Part shown: piece after piece, positions 42,187 to 51,029 of the stretch
Numbering within the stretch: position 1 is the first letter of the stretch
How the letters are laid out: each line of letters begins with the position of its first letter
Origin: Paludisphaera borealis
GTDB lineage: Bacteria; Planctomycetota; Planctomycetia; Isosphaerales; Isosphaeraceae
Assembly: GCF_001956985.1 (NCBI RefSeq)
Contig: NZ_CP019082.1
Span: forward strand, 4,464,001 to 4,528,000
Reading direction: 5' to 3'
Length of the DNA stretch: 64,000 nt
Translations under genes and position numbers: made by a program
Notes under the pieces: model-generated
Told to the model about the DNA's origin: nothing
The model's input: only the letters and a program-made list of their open reading frames with translations
Databases searched by the model: none

Positions 42187-43542
42187 TCAGACCGCCAGGC
42201 CGGGGAGGGGTTCGGTGCTGTCGCCGAAGTGGTCGACGGCGACGCCCGCCTGCTGGAGCAGGCTCAAGAGCAGGTTCGACATCGGGGTCTCGGGCCGGCA
42301 GGTGAAGTTCCGGCCGGTCCGCAGCGCGCCGCCCCCCTTGCCGACGGTGACGACCGGCAGGTTGACGTGGTTGTGGAGGTCGCCGTCGCTGATGCCGCTG
42401 CCGTAGAGGACCACCGAGTTGTCGAGCAGGGTCGAGCCGTCGGCTTCCTCGACCATCGTCATCTTCTCGATCATGTACGCGAGGATCGAGATATGATATT
42501 GGTCGATCGCGCGGAGCTTGCGGTTTTTCTCGGCGTCCTTGGCGTGGTGGGATAGCTCGTGGTGGCCGTCGGTGAAGCCGAGCCACGGGTAGTTGCGGTC
42601 CGACGCTTCCTTGGTGAGCATGAAGGTGGAGGCGCGCGTGCTGTCGGTCTGGAAGGCGAGGACCATCAGGTCGCACATGAGGCGCAGGTGCTCGTCGAAG
42701 TCGTCGGGCACGCCTGATGGGCGGGCGAAGCCCTCGCCGGGGAGCTTGACCGAGGCCCCGGCGCTCTGGATGCGCTGTTCGACCTCGCGGACGCCGGTCA
42801 GATACTGATCGAGCTTGCGGCGGTCGGTCGACGAGACCCGGCGGCGGATGCGGTCGGCGTCGTCGAGGACGTAGTCGAGCATGCTCTTGCGGTAGAAGTC
42901 GCGGTCGGCCACGGTCGACTGCGTGAGGCTGTTCGTCCCCTCGGTGAACAGGCGGTCGAAGACGGCCTTGGGATTCATCTCGTAGGGGGCGGGAGAGGTC
43001 GGCGTCCGCCACGAGATATGCGTCTTGTAAGCCCCGCTGTAGCCGAACGCGTTGCCCGACCGGGCCGATTCGCAGCCGAGTTCAAGGCTGGGGAACCGGG
43101 TCTGGCGGCCGACGTGCCGGGCGTAGACCTGGTCGACCGAGACGTCGACCCGGACGGCGTCTTGCGACTTGTACGCCTGGGCGCCGGTCAAGAAGCTGGC
43201 GGCCCCCTGGCCGTGGCCGCAGCCCTCGGTGTCGCCGTTGGTGAGCGCGGTGTTGTGGGTCAGGCCGTGGTAGCAGTTCAGGTATTCGCGGGCGAACGCC
43301 AGCGGTTCGAGCGTGGCGGGCAGGTCGACGAGCGCGCCTTCCCGGCTCGGGAACCACGTCGGCAGGTGGACGCCGTTGGGGACGTACCAGAAGCACATCC
43401 GGACCGGCGGCTTGACCGCCGCCGCGCCCGCCGGCGAGGCCGCCCGAGCCACCGTCGCGAGGCTCTCCATCCACGGCAGCGCAAGCGCGGCGCCCAGGCC
43501 TCGGAGCAAGGTTCGACGGGTCGGTTGCATCGTCACGTTCAT
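42187..43542 (-). CDS. DUF1552 protein, Tat-exported
   Basis: 451 residues. The N-terminus has a twin-arginine signal (TRRTLLRGLGAALALPWMES). The DUF1552 body contains KPPVRMCFWYVPNGVHLPTW, HGLTHNTALTNGDTEGCGHG, ASFLTGAQ, FPSLELGCE, GYSGAYKTHISWR and NYPWLGFTDGHHELSHH. DUF1552 proteins are found next to DUF1592/DUF1587-type cytochromes in planctomycetes; they belong to the same broad group as DUF1501 sulfatase-like proteins, but their reaction is unknown. Tat export implies folding or cofactor loading in the cytoplasm. Middle gene of the operon. Confidence 0.9.
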   Translation of the reverse strand: MNVTMQPTRRTLLRGLGAALALPWMESLATVARAASPAGAAAVKPPVRMCFWYVPNGVHLPTWFPSREGALVDLPATLEPLAFAREYLNCYHGLTHNTALTNGDTEGCGHGQGAASFLTGAQAYKSQDAVRVDVSVDQVYARHVGRQTRFPSLELGCESARSGNAFGYSGAYKTHISWRTPTSPAPYEMNPKAVFDRLFTEGTNSLTQSTVADRDFYRKSMLDYVLDDADRIRRRVSSTDRRKLDQYLTGVREVEQRIQSAGASVKLPGEGFARPSGVPDDFDEHLRLMCDLMVLAFQTDSTRASTFMLTKEASDRNYPWLGFTDGHHELSHHAKDAEKNRKLRAIDQYHISILAYMIEKMTMVEEADGSTLLDNSVVLYGSGISDGDLHNHVNLPVVTVGKGGGALRTGRNFTCRPETPMSNLLLSLLQQAGVAVDHFGDSTEPLPGLAV

Positions 43543-43603
43543 CCCTCCCGGTTATGAAGGAACTTTCAGGCGTGCTGGACGAGAGGTAGAGGAGCGGAAC
43601 GGA

Positions 43604-45934
43604 TCAAGGGGCGACGCCGCGATACTGGAAGGCGCGGCTTTCGACGATCCCGAAGACGATCCCGCGAATCTTGTAGCCGTCGCCTGCGAGCCGACCGCGA
43701 ATCTCTTCGACCGCGCAGTAGTCGGCGGGTTCCAGGCCGCGTCCAAGACCATAGGTTAGCATATTCTTCACGAGACACTGCGTGAATTTCTTGGTCGACG
43801 TCGAGCCGAGAATGTTCTTCAGCTCGCCGACGCCGGAGAATTTGCGACCCCCCGTCAGCTCGCCGGAGGGGTCGATCGGAAAGGTGCCGTCGGTCGACCG
43901 CCAGCGGCCGACGGCGTCGTAGTTCTCGAACGCGAAGCCGAGCGCGTCCATCTGCTGATGGCACGAGGCGCACTGGGGGTCGGCCCGGTGTTGCTCCATC
44001 CGGTCGCGGAGCGAGGCGGCGTCGACGGCGTGCTTGTCGTCGGCCAGCTCGGGGACGTTGGGGGGCTGCGGCGGCGGGGGCGTGCCGAGGATCTGCTGCA
44101 AGATCCACTTCCCGCGCTTCACCGGCGACGTCCGGTTCGGGTTCGAGGTCAGCGTCAGCACGCTGGCCTGCGTGAGCACCCCGCCCCGGCGGCGGTCGGT
44201 CAGCGGCGTCTTCCGGAACGCCTCGCCTTCCACCCCGTCGATCCCGTAATGGCGGGCCAGGGGCTCGTTCAGGAACGTGTAGTCGGAATCGAGCAATTCC
44301 AGCACGCTGCGATCGTTGCGGAGGACGTGGGCGAAGTAAAGCTCGGTCTCCTTCCGCATCGCGCCGCGGAGCGCGGCGTCGAAGCCGGGGAACAGGCTGG
44401 GGTCGGGGGTCGAGCCCTCCAGGCCGCGAAGCTGGAGCCACTGGCCGATGAAGTTCGCGACCAGGGCGCTCGACTTCGGATCGTCGAGCATCCGGTTCAC
44501 CTCGCGGCGGAGGTTCGCTCGCAGCGTCCCCGCGCGGGCCTCCTTGAAGAGGGCCTCGTCGGGCATGCTGCTCCAGAGGAAGTACGACAGCCGGCTGGCC
44601 AGCTCGAACTCCGAGAGCGGCCGGTCGACGCTGGCCTGGGCCTCGTCGGGCTCGATCAGGAACAGGAACCGGGGCGAGGCCAGGATCGTCGTGAGCGCGA
44701 TCTGCACCGAGCGCTCGAAGCTCTCGCCCCGGTCGTCGGCCAGCCGGAAGATCTTCAACAGGCGATCGATCTCCTCGGTCGTCGCCGGTCGGCGGAAGGC
44801 CCGGTCGGCGAACCGGGCGATCACCTCGCGCCCGCAGTCGAGCCGCGACGCGTCGCCGTATTCGGGCGTGCGGAAGAGGATGCGGCGGTGCGACTCGGGG
44901 AGGTCGGCGTCGTTGACGACGAGCGGGCCGTGGACGACCATCGAATCGACATGAAGGCCCCGGTCGCCGCCGTACCGCTGGTCGCCGCTGACGTTGTCGG
45001 CGACGGTCTTCGGCTTGGCGACGTTCTCGCTGTCCGACTGGCCGGGCGCGAGCGCGACGTGGACCATGCCGTCCCCCTCGGCGACCTTCAGCCAGTAGCG
45101 GTAGACGACCGTCTCGTCCTGCACCCGAGCGGCCTCGACGGTGCGGCGGTCCTTGCCAAAGCCGATGATGAGTCGGGGGGGCGCGACCGATTCGTCGACC
45201 CCCACCCGCACCAGGCTGAAGTTCGCCAGATAACGCCCGGGCTTGAGCTTGTGCGCGAACTCGACCGGCTTGTCGGGGGGGAGCGGGTAGGTCTGCAACC
45301 CGATCAGCTCGATCGGCGGGAACCCGGCGACGTCCGGCGGCTTGATCGCTTCGCGGAGGGCGGCCTCGGCGGCGTCGAGGTATTTCTCGACGTGCACGGG
45401 CGAGACGTTCAAGGCCGAGCCGACGTTGTCGTAGCCGAAACTGATGTCGTCGGCCGGGAAGGCCGCGGCCAGGTGGAGGTCGAGGCCCAGCAGGTCGCGG
45501 ATCGTGTTGTCATACTCTTGCCGGTTCAGCCGGCGGATCACCACCGGAGCCGACTTATCCTTGTCGCCGCACTGGGCGGCCAGGTAGTCGCTCTCGATCC
45601 ACGACGTGACCGATTCCAGCTCCGCCAGCGTCGGCCGGGGCTTGTTCGGCGGCGGCATCACGCCGGCCTCGAGCGCGTCGAGCACGCGGAGCCACGTCTT
45701 GCCGTCCTTGAGGGCCTCGGCCTGATCGGCGAACTGATCGAGGGCGATATCCCCCTTGGCGTCGCCCTCCATGTGGCAATCGATGCAGTACCGCTCGATC
45801 ATCGGCAGCGCCTTGCGCTGGAACGAATCGAGCGGCTTCGCGTCTTCCGCCCTTCCTTCCGTCGGCGCGAACGCGAACGCCAGCGCCAGGGCGAGGAGTC
45901 CTAGTCGGTCGCGGACGTGTTCCGTGGAAACCAA
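43604..45934 (-). CDS. DUF1592 domain protein with cytochrome c (PSCyt1-type) motif
   Basis: 776 residues from a TTG at 45934 behind GGAGG; this gives a clean signal peptide (LLALALAFAFAPTEGRAED). An ATG at 46036 would add 34 residues before the signal and is less likely. Heme-binding C50-ID-C53-H54 opens a cytochrome-like domain. Then follow the usual DUF1587 (VVIRRLNRQEYDNTIRDLLG), DUF1595, DUF1592 (RFLFLIEPDEAQASVDRPLS, FELASRLSYFLWSSMPDEAL), DUF1588 (RRGGVLTQASVLTLTSNPNR) and DUF1585 units. A late C-ASCHQQMDALGF motif gives a second CxxCH. Periplasmic, probably redox-linked. First gene of the operon with DUF1552 and HEAT genes. Confidence 0.9.
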   Translation of the reverse strand: MVSTEHVRDRLGLLALALAFAFAPTEGRAEDAKPLDSFQRKALPMIERYCIDCHMEGDAKGDIALDQFADQAEALKDGKTWLRVLDALEAGVMPPPNKPRPTLAELESVTSWIESDYLAAQCGDKDKSAPVVIRRLNRQEYDNTIRDLLGLDLHLAAAFPADDISFGYDNVGSALNVSPVHVEKYLDAAEAALREAIKPPDVAGFPPIELIGLQTYPLPPDKPVEFAHKLKPGRYLANFSLVRVGVDESVAPPRLIIGFGKDRRTVEAARVQDETVVYRYWLKVAEGDGMVHVALAPGQSDSENVAKPKTVADNVSGDQRYGGDRGLHVDSMVVHGPLVVNDADLPESHRRILFRTPEYGDASRLDCGREVIARFADRAFRRPATTEEIDRLLKIFRLADDRGESFERSVQIALTTILASPRFLFLIEPDEAQASVDRPLSEFELASRLSYFLWSSMPDEALFKEARAGTLRANLRREVNRMLDDPKSSALVANFIGQWLQLRGLEGSTPDPSLFPGFDAALRGAMRKETELYFAHVLRNDRSVLELLDSDYTFLNEPLARHYGIDGVEGEAFRKTPLTDRRRGGVLTQASVLTLTSNPNRTSPVKRGKWILQQILGTPPPPQPPNVPELADDKHAVDAASLRDRMEQHRADPQCASCHQQMDALGFAFENYDAVGRWRSTDGTFPIDPSGELTGGRKFSGVGELKNILGSTSTKKFTQCLVKNMLTYGLGRGLEPADYCAVEEIRGRLAGDGYKIRGIVFGIVESRAFQYRGVAP

Positions 45935-46138
45935 GCCGTGCCTCCATCCTTCGTCGTCGGTCGCGTCGGGCTTCGCGTACCTCTTGATAAGCGTATCAGC
46001 GACGAAACGAGCCTCCAAGTCCAGGAATTTCCTCAAATGCTACGACTTGCCATCCGCCCGGACTCCGAATAAGATCGTTTACAGCCGCCTATTACAAACG
46101 TCATTGAGATTTTCTTGATCGACGACCGGAGCCTACGC

Positions 46139-47146
46139 GTGTCCATCTCCGTAACGTGCGAATGCGGGCGGCGGTTCGAGATGCTGGACGAGTACGCGGG
46201 CCTTCGCGTCCGATGTCCGGGTTGTGGGGGAGAACTGACCCTGCCCGAGCCCGCGTCTCCTGGAGCGTGGCTCCTCCCGGAGGAGCCGGAGCCGACGGCG
46301 ACGAGCGGCAAGGCGATCGCGAGCCTTGCGCTGGGGGCGCTTTTCTTCTTCGCTTGTCTTAGCGGCCTGCCTGCCATCCTCATCGGCCGCGATGCTCTGA
46401 AGGACATCAACCGGAGCAAAGGGCGGCTTCGCGGCAGGGGGATGGCGATCTCCGGGATCGTCCTCGGGGTGATCGGCTGCCTGTTCACGCTCGCGATCCT
46501 GATGCCTGCGAGGCAATCGGCCCGTGATGCCGCCCGGCGCGCCCAGTGCGTCAATAATCTCAAACAGCTCGGTCTCGCGATGCACAACTATCATGACGTC
46601 AACGACCGACTCCCTGCCGCCGCGATCGTCGACAAGGACGGCAGGCCGCTGTTGAGCTGGCGGGTCGCCATCCTGCCCTACCTGGATTCGGGGTCTGTGT
46701 ACACGAAGTTTCATCTCGACGAGCCGTGGGACAGCTCTCACAATATCGCCCTGCTCGAATCGATGCCGAGCGTCTACGCATGCCCGAGCGACAGAGAATT
46801 GAAACCGGGGATGACCGGTTATCAGGTCGTCGTCGGTCCCAAAACGGCCTTCACGCCGGACTTCAAGCTGTTGCGGATCGCGGACTTCACCGACGGTACG
46901 ACCAACACCCTCCTCATCGGTGAGTCCCGCCGCGCCGTCCCCTGGACCAAGCCCGAGGATCTCCCCTTCGACGGCGCGCTCCCACTCCACGGCCTGGGCA
47001 GCCAGCACGGCTACCACAACAACTGCTTCAATGGCCTGTTCGTTAACGACTCGGTCCGGTTCCTCAAGAACAGGATCGCCCCAGGCGTTCTCGACGCGCT
47101 TCTCACTCGCAACGGGGGCGAGGTGCTCGCGCCGGACAGTTACTAG
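46139..47146 (+). CDS. Zinc-ribbon / two-TM / DUF1559 fusion protein, copy 1
   Basis: 335 residues from a GTG at 46139 with GGAG eight bases upstream; a TTG at 46115 lacks one. An N-terminal zinc ribbon (C7-E-C9 ... C26-PG-C29), then two transmembrane helices (~63-86 and ~103-123) in a DUF4190-like block (SGLPAILIGRDALKDINRSK). DUF1559 then begins as usual with ARRAQCVNNLKQLGLAMHNY and ends LLTRNGGEVLAPDSY. Ordinary DUF1559 proteins start with a prepilin helix (FTLIELL) that is cut; here it is replaced, so the protein should remain fixed in the membrane with the ribbon in the cytosol. Duplicated as the next gene. Confidence 0.82.
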   Translation: MSISVTCECGRRFEMLDEYAGLRVRCPGCGGELTLPEPASPGAWLLPEEPEPTATSGKAIASLALGALFFFACLSGLPAILIGRDALKDINRSKGRLRGRGMAISGIVLGVIGCLFTLAILMPARQSARDAARRAQCVNNLKQLGLAMHNYHDVNDRLPAAAIVDKDGRPLLSWRVAILPYLDSGSVYTKFHLDEPWDSSHNIALLESMPSVYACPSDRELKPGMTGYQVVVGPKTAFTPDFKLLRIADFTDGTTNTLLIGESRRAVPWTKPEDLPFDGALPLHGLGSQHGYHNNCFNGLFVNDSVRFLKNRIAPGVLDALLTRNGGEVLAPDSY

Positions 47147-47338
47147 AGGGGACGCAGCGATGGACCCTATGATGACATTCCCTCTCGATCGCAGTTCGCC
47201 ACGGCAGTCAAATAAGGGTCGGGAGGCTGCCGTGGTCCAGCTTTCCACCGCCGTAACGTTTGCACCCAGTCGAGCGTCGTAAATCGTCTTCCAATTACAA
47301 ATGCAGTTTTGATTCTCTTTGACGACCGGAGCCCGCTC

Positions 47339-48343
47339 GTGTCCATCTTCGTCACATGCGAATGCGGGCGGCGGTTCGAGATGCCGGACGAGTTCGCGGG
47401 CCTTTGCGTACGATGTCCGGGTTGCGGGGATGGGGTGGCAGCGCCGGAGCCCGAGCTCGCGACCTCGCCGGAGGTGCTGTTCATAGGGGACGAGCCCGAG
47501 CCGACGGCGACGAGCCTCAAGGCGGTCGTGAGCCTTGTGCTCGGTTCGCTGTTCTTCTTCGCGTGCCTCAGCGGCCTTCCGGCCATCCTCCTCGGCAGCT
47601 ACGCCCTGCTTGAGATCGGCCGAAGTCAAGGGCGGCTTCGCGGACGGGTGATGGCGATCGCCGGGATCGTCCTCGGGATGATAGGCTGTCTCTACACGTT
47701 CTCGATAGGGGATGCAGCACGCCCGCTCGCCCGGCGCGCTCAGTGTCTCAACAACCTCAAGTACATTGCCCTCGCCGTTTACAACTACAACGGGGACAAC
47801 GGCCACCTGCCCGCCGCCGCGATCACAGACAAGGACGGAAATCCGCTGTTGAGCTGGCGGGTCGCCATCCTCCCATTCCTCGAAGAAGGCGATCTCTACG
47901 CGAAGTTCCATCTCGATGAGCCGTGGGACAGCCCCCACAATTTCGCGCTGCTCGACTCGATGCCGTCCGTCTACGCCTGCCCGAGCGACGAATCCCTGAA
48001 ACCCAGGACGACTGGCTATCTGGCCGTCGTCGGCCCCGGCGCGGCGTTCGAGCCGGACTTCAAGCCGGTGCGGTTCGAGGACTTCTCCGACGGCGCCGAC
48101 AAGACGATTCTCGTCAGCGAATCTCCTCACGCCGTCCCTTGGACCAAGCCCGAAGACCTCCCATTCGATGGCGTGCTCCCCCTGGCCGTCCTCGGCAGTC
48201 ACCACGGCTCCCAGAACAACGGCTTCAACGCCTCGTTCGCCGACGGCTCTGTCCGGTTCCTCAAGTGCGCGATTCGTCCGAGCGTCCTTCACGCGCTCCT
48301 CACTCGCAACGGCGGCGAGACGTTCTCGACCGACAGCTATTAG
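47339..48343 (+). CDS. Zinc-ribbon / two-TM / DUF1559 fusion protein, copy 2
   Basis: 334 residues from a GTG at 47339 behind GGAG, as in copy 1. Same order: zinc ribbon (CECGRRFEMPDEFAG...C-PG-C), two helices with the block FFFACLSGLPAILLGSYALL, then DUF1559 (LARRAQCLNNLKYIALAVYN), ending LLTRNGGETFSTDSY. The middle (LPAAAITDKDGNPLLSWRVA) is close to copy 1. The ~45 bases before the start are also alike in both genes (ATTACAAA..., TTGA, GACGACCGGAGCC), so the duplication took the upstream region with it. Third positions are as GC-rich as elsewhere; both copies look functional. Confidence 0.82.
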   Translation: MSIFVTCECGRRFEMPDEFAGLCVRCPGCGDGVAAPEPELATSPEVLFIGDEPEPTATSLKAVVSLVLGSLFFFACLSGLPAILLGSYALLEIGRSQGRLRGRVMAIAGIVLGMIGCLYTFSIGDAARPLARRAQCLNNLKYIALAVYNYNGDNGHLPAAAITDKDGNPLLSWRVAILPFLEEGDLYAKFHLDEPWDSPHNFALLDSMPSVYACPSDESLKPRTTGYLAVVGPGAAFEPDFKPVRFEDFSDGADKTILVSESPHAVPWTKPEDLPFDGVLPLAVLGSHHGSQNNGFNASFADGSVRFLKCAIRPSVLHALLTRNGGETFSTDSY

Positions 48344-48466
48344 CGCGGCTTGCTCCTGGGACGGATCTGCGCTCAGGTCGAGGCTCGGCCTCCGAGGGAT
48401 TGACCTCCGATGTTATGATCTACCAGCAGAGGAGTATGCACGGGACGCTCGGCCTCCAGGTCCGAA

Positions 48467-48544
48467 TACCAGCCCGAAGCGCCAGCGAGTGAATTTCCGT
48501 TCGTCCGTTGGAATCCATTCACTCGCTGGCGCTTCGGGCTTGTA
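48467..48544. repeat. Dispersed hairpin, CCCGAAGCGCCAGCGAGTG family
   Basis: Perfect 22-bp arms (CCCGAAGCGCCAGCGAGTGA plus AT, and its complement) around a ~22-base middle, with TACCAG and CTTGTA at the rims and the leftward flank CCAGGTCCGAATAC shared with the copy at 36597. It lies between the DUF1559 copy 2 stop and the MOSC gene start. Confidence 0.88.
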
Positions 48545-48585
48545 TTTCGTTCAGGCGTCGGGCTTCAGGGGTTGAGGAGAGGGCC

Positions 48586-49299
48586 ATGGCTCATCCGGCG
48601 GGTTTGGTGGCTTCGATCCAGGTGGGGCGTCCGCAGCTACGCGGGAGTGAAGACGCCGACAATCCGTGGGACAGCCAGTGGTTCAGCGGGTTTTGCAAGG
48701 ACGCCGTGGCCGGGCCGGTCGCCCTCCGCTGGACGAACCTCGACGGCGACGAGCAGGCCGACCTCGTTTATCACGGCGGCGTCGACAAAGCGGTCTGCTG
48801 CTATGCGGCAGTCCACTACGACGCCTGGCGGCGCGAGCTGGAGAAGCCCGATCTGGCCTTCGGCGCGTTCGGCGAGAACTTCACGATCGACGGCCTCGCC
48901 GAGCCCGACGTCTGCATCGGCGACGTCTGGCGCGTCGGCTCGGCGGTCGTGCAGGTCTCCCAGCCCCGGCAACCCTGCTGGAAGCTCGCCCGCCGCTGGA
49001 AGATCAAGACCCTGACCCTCCAGGTCCAGCAGACCGGCCGCACCGGCTGGTACTTCCGCGTGCTCTACGAAGGCGTCGTCGCCCCGAACACGCCCCTCAC
49101 CCTCGACGACCGCCCCCACCCCGACTGGACCATCGCCCGCGCCAACCGGATCATGCACATCGATAAATCCGACCTACCCTCCGCCGCCGCCCTCGCCGCG
49201 CTTCCCCCCCTCTCGGCAAGCTGGAAAGCCACGCTTGCCGATCGGATTGAGAAAGGCGTCGAACCTAACGCAAGACGCCGGCTGGAAGGCCGGGATTGA
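48586..49299 (+). CDS. MOSC domain protein (YiiM-like)
   Basis: 237 residues from the ATG at 48586, with GAGGAGAG nearby; the frame upstream is only the dispersed hairpin. The MOSC domain (~35-155) includes TNLDGDEQADLVYHGGVDKA, FGAFGENFTIDGL, CIGDVWRVGSAVVQVSQPRQ and the conserved cysteine in QPCWKLARR. The C-terminal ~70 residues match the three-helix domain of YiiM (ANRIMHIDKSDLPSAAALAA). MOSC proteins bind molybdopterin or detoxify N-hydroxylated bases such as 6-hydroxylaminopurine in the YiiM/YcbX group. Cytosolic. Confidence 0.88.
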   Translation: MAHPAGLVASIQVGRPQLRGSEDADNPWDSQWFSGFCKDAVAGPVALRWTNLDGDEQADLVYHGGVDKAVCCYAAVHYDAWRRELEKPDLAFGAFGENFTIDGLAEPDVCIGDVWRVGSAVVQVSQPRQPCWKLARRWKIKTLTLQVQQTGRTGWYFRVLYEGVVAPNTPLTLDDRPHPDWTIARANRIMHIDKSDLPSAAALAALPPLSASWKATLADRIEKGVEPNARRRLEGRD

Positions 49300-49340
49300 G
49301 GCCGACCGGCCGGAGGGCCCTCCGCTTGTCGCGAACCGGG

Positions 49341-50129
49341 TCACGTCCCCGGATGCTTGACGCCCGCCGCCTTGGAGGCTTTGCTGATCCAGTCCATCAT
49401 GGGACGCAACGCGGCGACGTCCATTCCGCGGATCGTGTCTTCGTTCTGGTACATGCGGCCGAGCGATTTGAAGATCCCGGGGTCGCCGCCGGTGAAGGCG
49501 GTGATGAGCGCGAACCAGCGACGGGCCAGCTCGGCCGCTTGCGGGGCGGTCGGGTCGAGGCCGGCGTCCATCGCGGTTTTCACTTCGACTTGAAGCTCGG
49601 CCCACGGATTGGGCGCCTGCTGGATGACCTCCTCGCCGACCTCTTGCCGGCGCTGGTTCAGGTACTCCATCTGCTCCGGCGTGTAGTATTTCTCGATCAT
49701 CGTCATCCCCTCGATCGTGGTCAGAAACGCGTCGGCGGAGACGACTTCCGCCTTGTCCAGGGCGTCGGCGAGGGCCGTCAGCCGGCCTTCGAGGCGCTTC
49801 AGTTCGGCCACCTGGCCGCGAATCCGGTCCAGGTGCAGGCGGACCACCTGGCGCGGGTCGTAGTCGGACCGGTCCAGGTGGTCGCGGATCTGTTCCAGGC
49901 CGAAGCCCAGCAGCTTGAGCGACGTGATCTGCTGCAACCGCGCGACGTCGGAAGCGCTGTACAGCCGATGCCCCGCGCCATGGGCCGAGTCGGTCCGGCC
50001 CGACGGGCTCAGCAGGCCCATCGCGCCGTAATGGTGGAGCGTGCGGACCGTCAGGCCGGTCCGTTCGGCCAGCTCTCCCACCTTCCAGAAACGCGCCGAC
50101 GCAACCGGTTCGCCTGGTCTTCGCGGCAT
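49341..50129 (-). CDS. MerR family regulator with TipAS ligand-binding domain
   Basis: 262 residues, ATG at 50129 behind GAGGAGAGGAG. An N-terminal winged-helix MerR domain (KVGELAERTGLTVRTLHHYG, AMGLLSPSGRT, HRLYSASDVARLQQITSLKL, LGFGLEQIRDHL), a dimer coiled coil (~95-130) and a TipAS domain (~145-250: MIEKYYTPEQMEYLNQRRQE, FTGGDPGIFKSLGRMYQNED). TipAL-type proteins bind antibiotics or hydrophobic compounds and bend the promoter. The gene has its own MerR-type promoter and operator just upstream, so it is probably autoregulated; the VOC gene may be a divergent target. Confidence 0.9.
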   Translation of the reverse strand: MPRRPGEPVASARFWKVGELAERTGLTVRTLHHYGAMGLLSPSGRTDSAHGAGHRLYSASDVARLQQITSLKLLGFGLEQIRDHLDRSDYDPRQVVRLHLDRIRGQVAELKRLEGRLTALADALDKAEVVSADAFLTTIEGMTMIEKYYTPEQMEYLNQRRQEVGEEVIQQAPNPWAELQVEVKTAMDAGLDPTAPQAAELARRWFALITAFTGGDPGIFKSLGRMYQNEDTIRGMDVAALRPMMDWISKASKAAGVKHPGT

Positions 50130-50181
50130 GAGCCGATCTCCTCTCCTCGCGCCGCCTCGTTAGTCAACGCCCGTCGCAGGC

Positions 50182-50212
50182 ATGGTAAGACCTGACGCGA
50201 CGTCAGGTTCAA
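50182..50212 (-). promoter_or_regulatory. MerR-type promoter with operator in a 19-bp spacer
   Basis: On the minus strand: -35 TTGAAC (50212-50207), 19-base spacer, -10 TACCAT (50187-50182). The spacer holds nearly all of the dyad ACCTGACG-CGA-CGTCAGGT (50190-50208), which has perfect 8-bp arms. The over-long spacer with a central dyad is the hallmark of MerR-activated promoters. It lies 53 bases upstream of the MerR-TipAS start. Confidence 0.8.
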
Positions 50213-50384
50213 GTGAGTCGTGGAAGAAAAATCTTCTCGCCACTCCCGAACCCTTCAGCTTCCCTCGAAAGAGCTCCCAACCACCCCTGATATGGAGGCG
50301 CGTAGCGCCACTTTGAAGGGCGAAGCCTTCCGAATGCCGCCCGCGCGGCGGGATCGCCCATTTTTGGTTTTTACTGTACGTCTG

Positions 50385-50413
50385 TTGACTTCCTGCCGAT
50401 AGCTGATTCTAAT
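50385..50413 (+). promoter_or_regulatory. Sigma-70-like promoter of the VOC gene
   Basis: TTGACT (50385-50390), 17 bases, TCTAAT (50408-50413), followed by the VOC gene start at 50462 with AAGGAG eight bases before its ATG. The rest of the 330-base divergent region (50214-50384) shows no gene. Confidence 0.55.
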
Positions 50414-50461
50414 CCCCGAATCCGACGACGCCCTCACCAACTGCAAGCAAGGAGACCGGAC

Positions 50462-50944
50462 ATGACCAAGATGATGACCTGCCTGTGGTTCGACCGTGGC
50501 AAGGCCCGCGAGGCGGCCGAGTTCTATGCGAGCGTGTTCCCCGACAGTCACGTCGGGAAAGCTCACCCCTCCGCCGTGCACCTCCCGTCCGCGAAAGTGG
50601 GCGAGGATCTCACCGTCGAGTTCACCGTCCTTGGCCAGGCTTACATCGGCCTGAATGGCGGACCGAATTTCAAGCCGAACGAAGCTGTGAGCTTCATGAT
50701 CCTGACCGAGAACCAGGAAGAGACCGACCGGTACTGGGACGCGATCGTGGGCAACGGCGGACAGGAGAGCGCTTGCGGCTGGTGCAAGGACCGCTGGGGC
50801 TTCTCCTGGCAGATCACGCCGCGCGTGCTGCTCGAGGCGACGACCGACCCGGATCGCGCCGCCGCCAAGCGAGCGATGGAGGCCATGATGACGATGACGA
50901 AGATCGACATCGCCGCGATCGAGGCCGCACGCGAAGGCCGGTGA
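50462..50944 (+). CDS. VOC superfamily protein, PhnB-like
   Basis: 160 residues, with AAGGAG before the ATG. It resembles the PhnB/3-demethylubiquinone methyltransferase-like branch of the vicinal-oxygen-chelate fold: [80 protein letters not shown]. Members are small cytosolic dimers, some involved in resistance or binding, most of unknown role. It is divergent from the MerR-TipAS regulator, so it may be part of a response to a small toxic compound. Confidence 0.88.
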   Translation: MTKMMTCLWFDRGKAREAAEFYASVFPDSHVGKAHPSAVHLPSAKVGEDLTVEFTVLGQAYIGLNGGPNFKPNEAVSFMILTENQEETDRYWDAIVGNGGQESACGWCKDRWGFSWQITPRVLLEATTDPDRAAAKRAMEAMMTMTKIDIAAIEAAREGR

Positions 50945-51029
50945 GCTTGACGCGCCGGCTTCCCTGGAGAAACCTAGGGTGAACGGCCGCCGCATGAAGT
51001 CCAAGAGTCAACGTCAGGGAGTCGTTTCG

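Noticed and set aside
48508-48585. N-terminal extension of the MOSC protein into the upstream frame
   Set aside because: That stretch is the right arm of the dispersed hairpin. The ATG at 48586 with GAGGAGAG gives the family's normal start.
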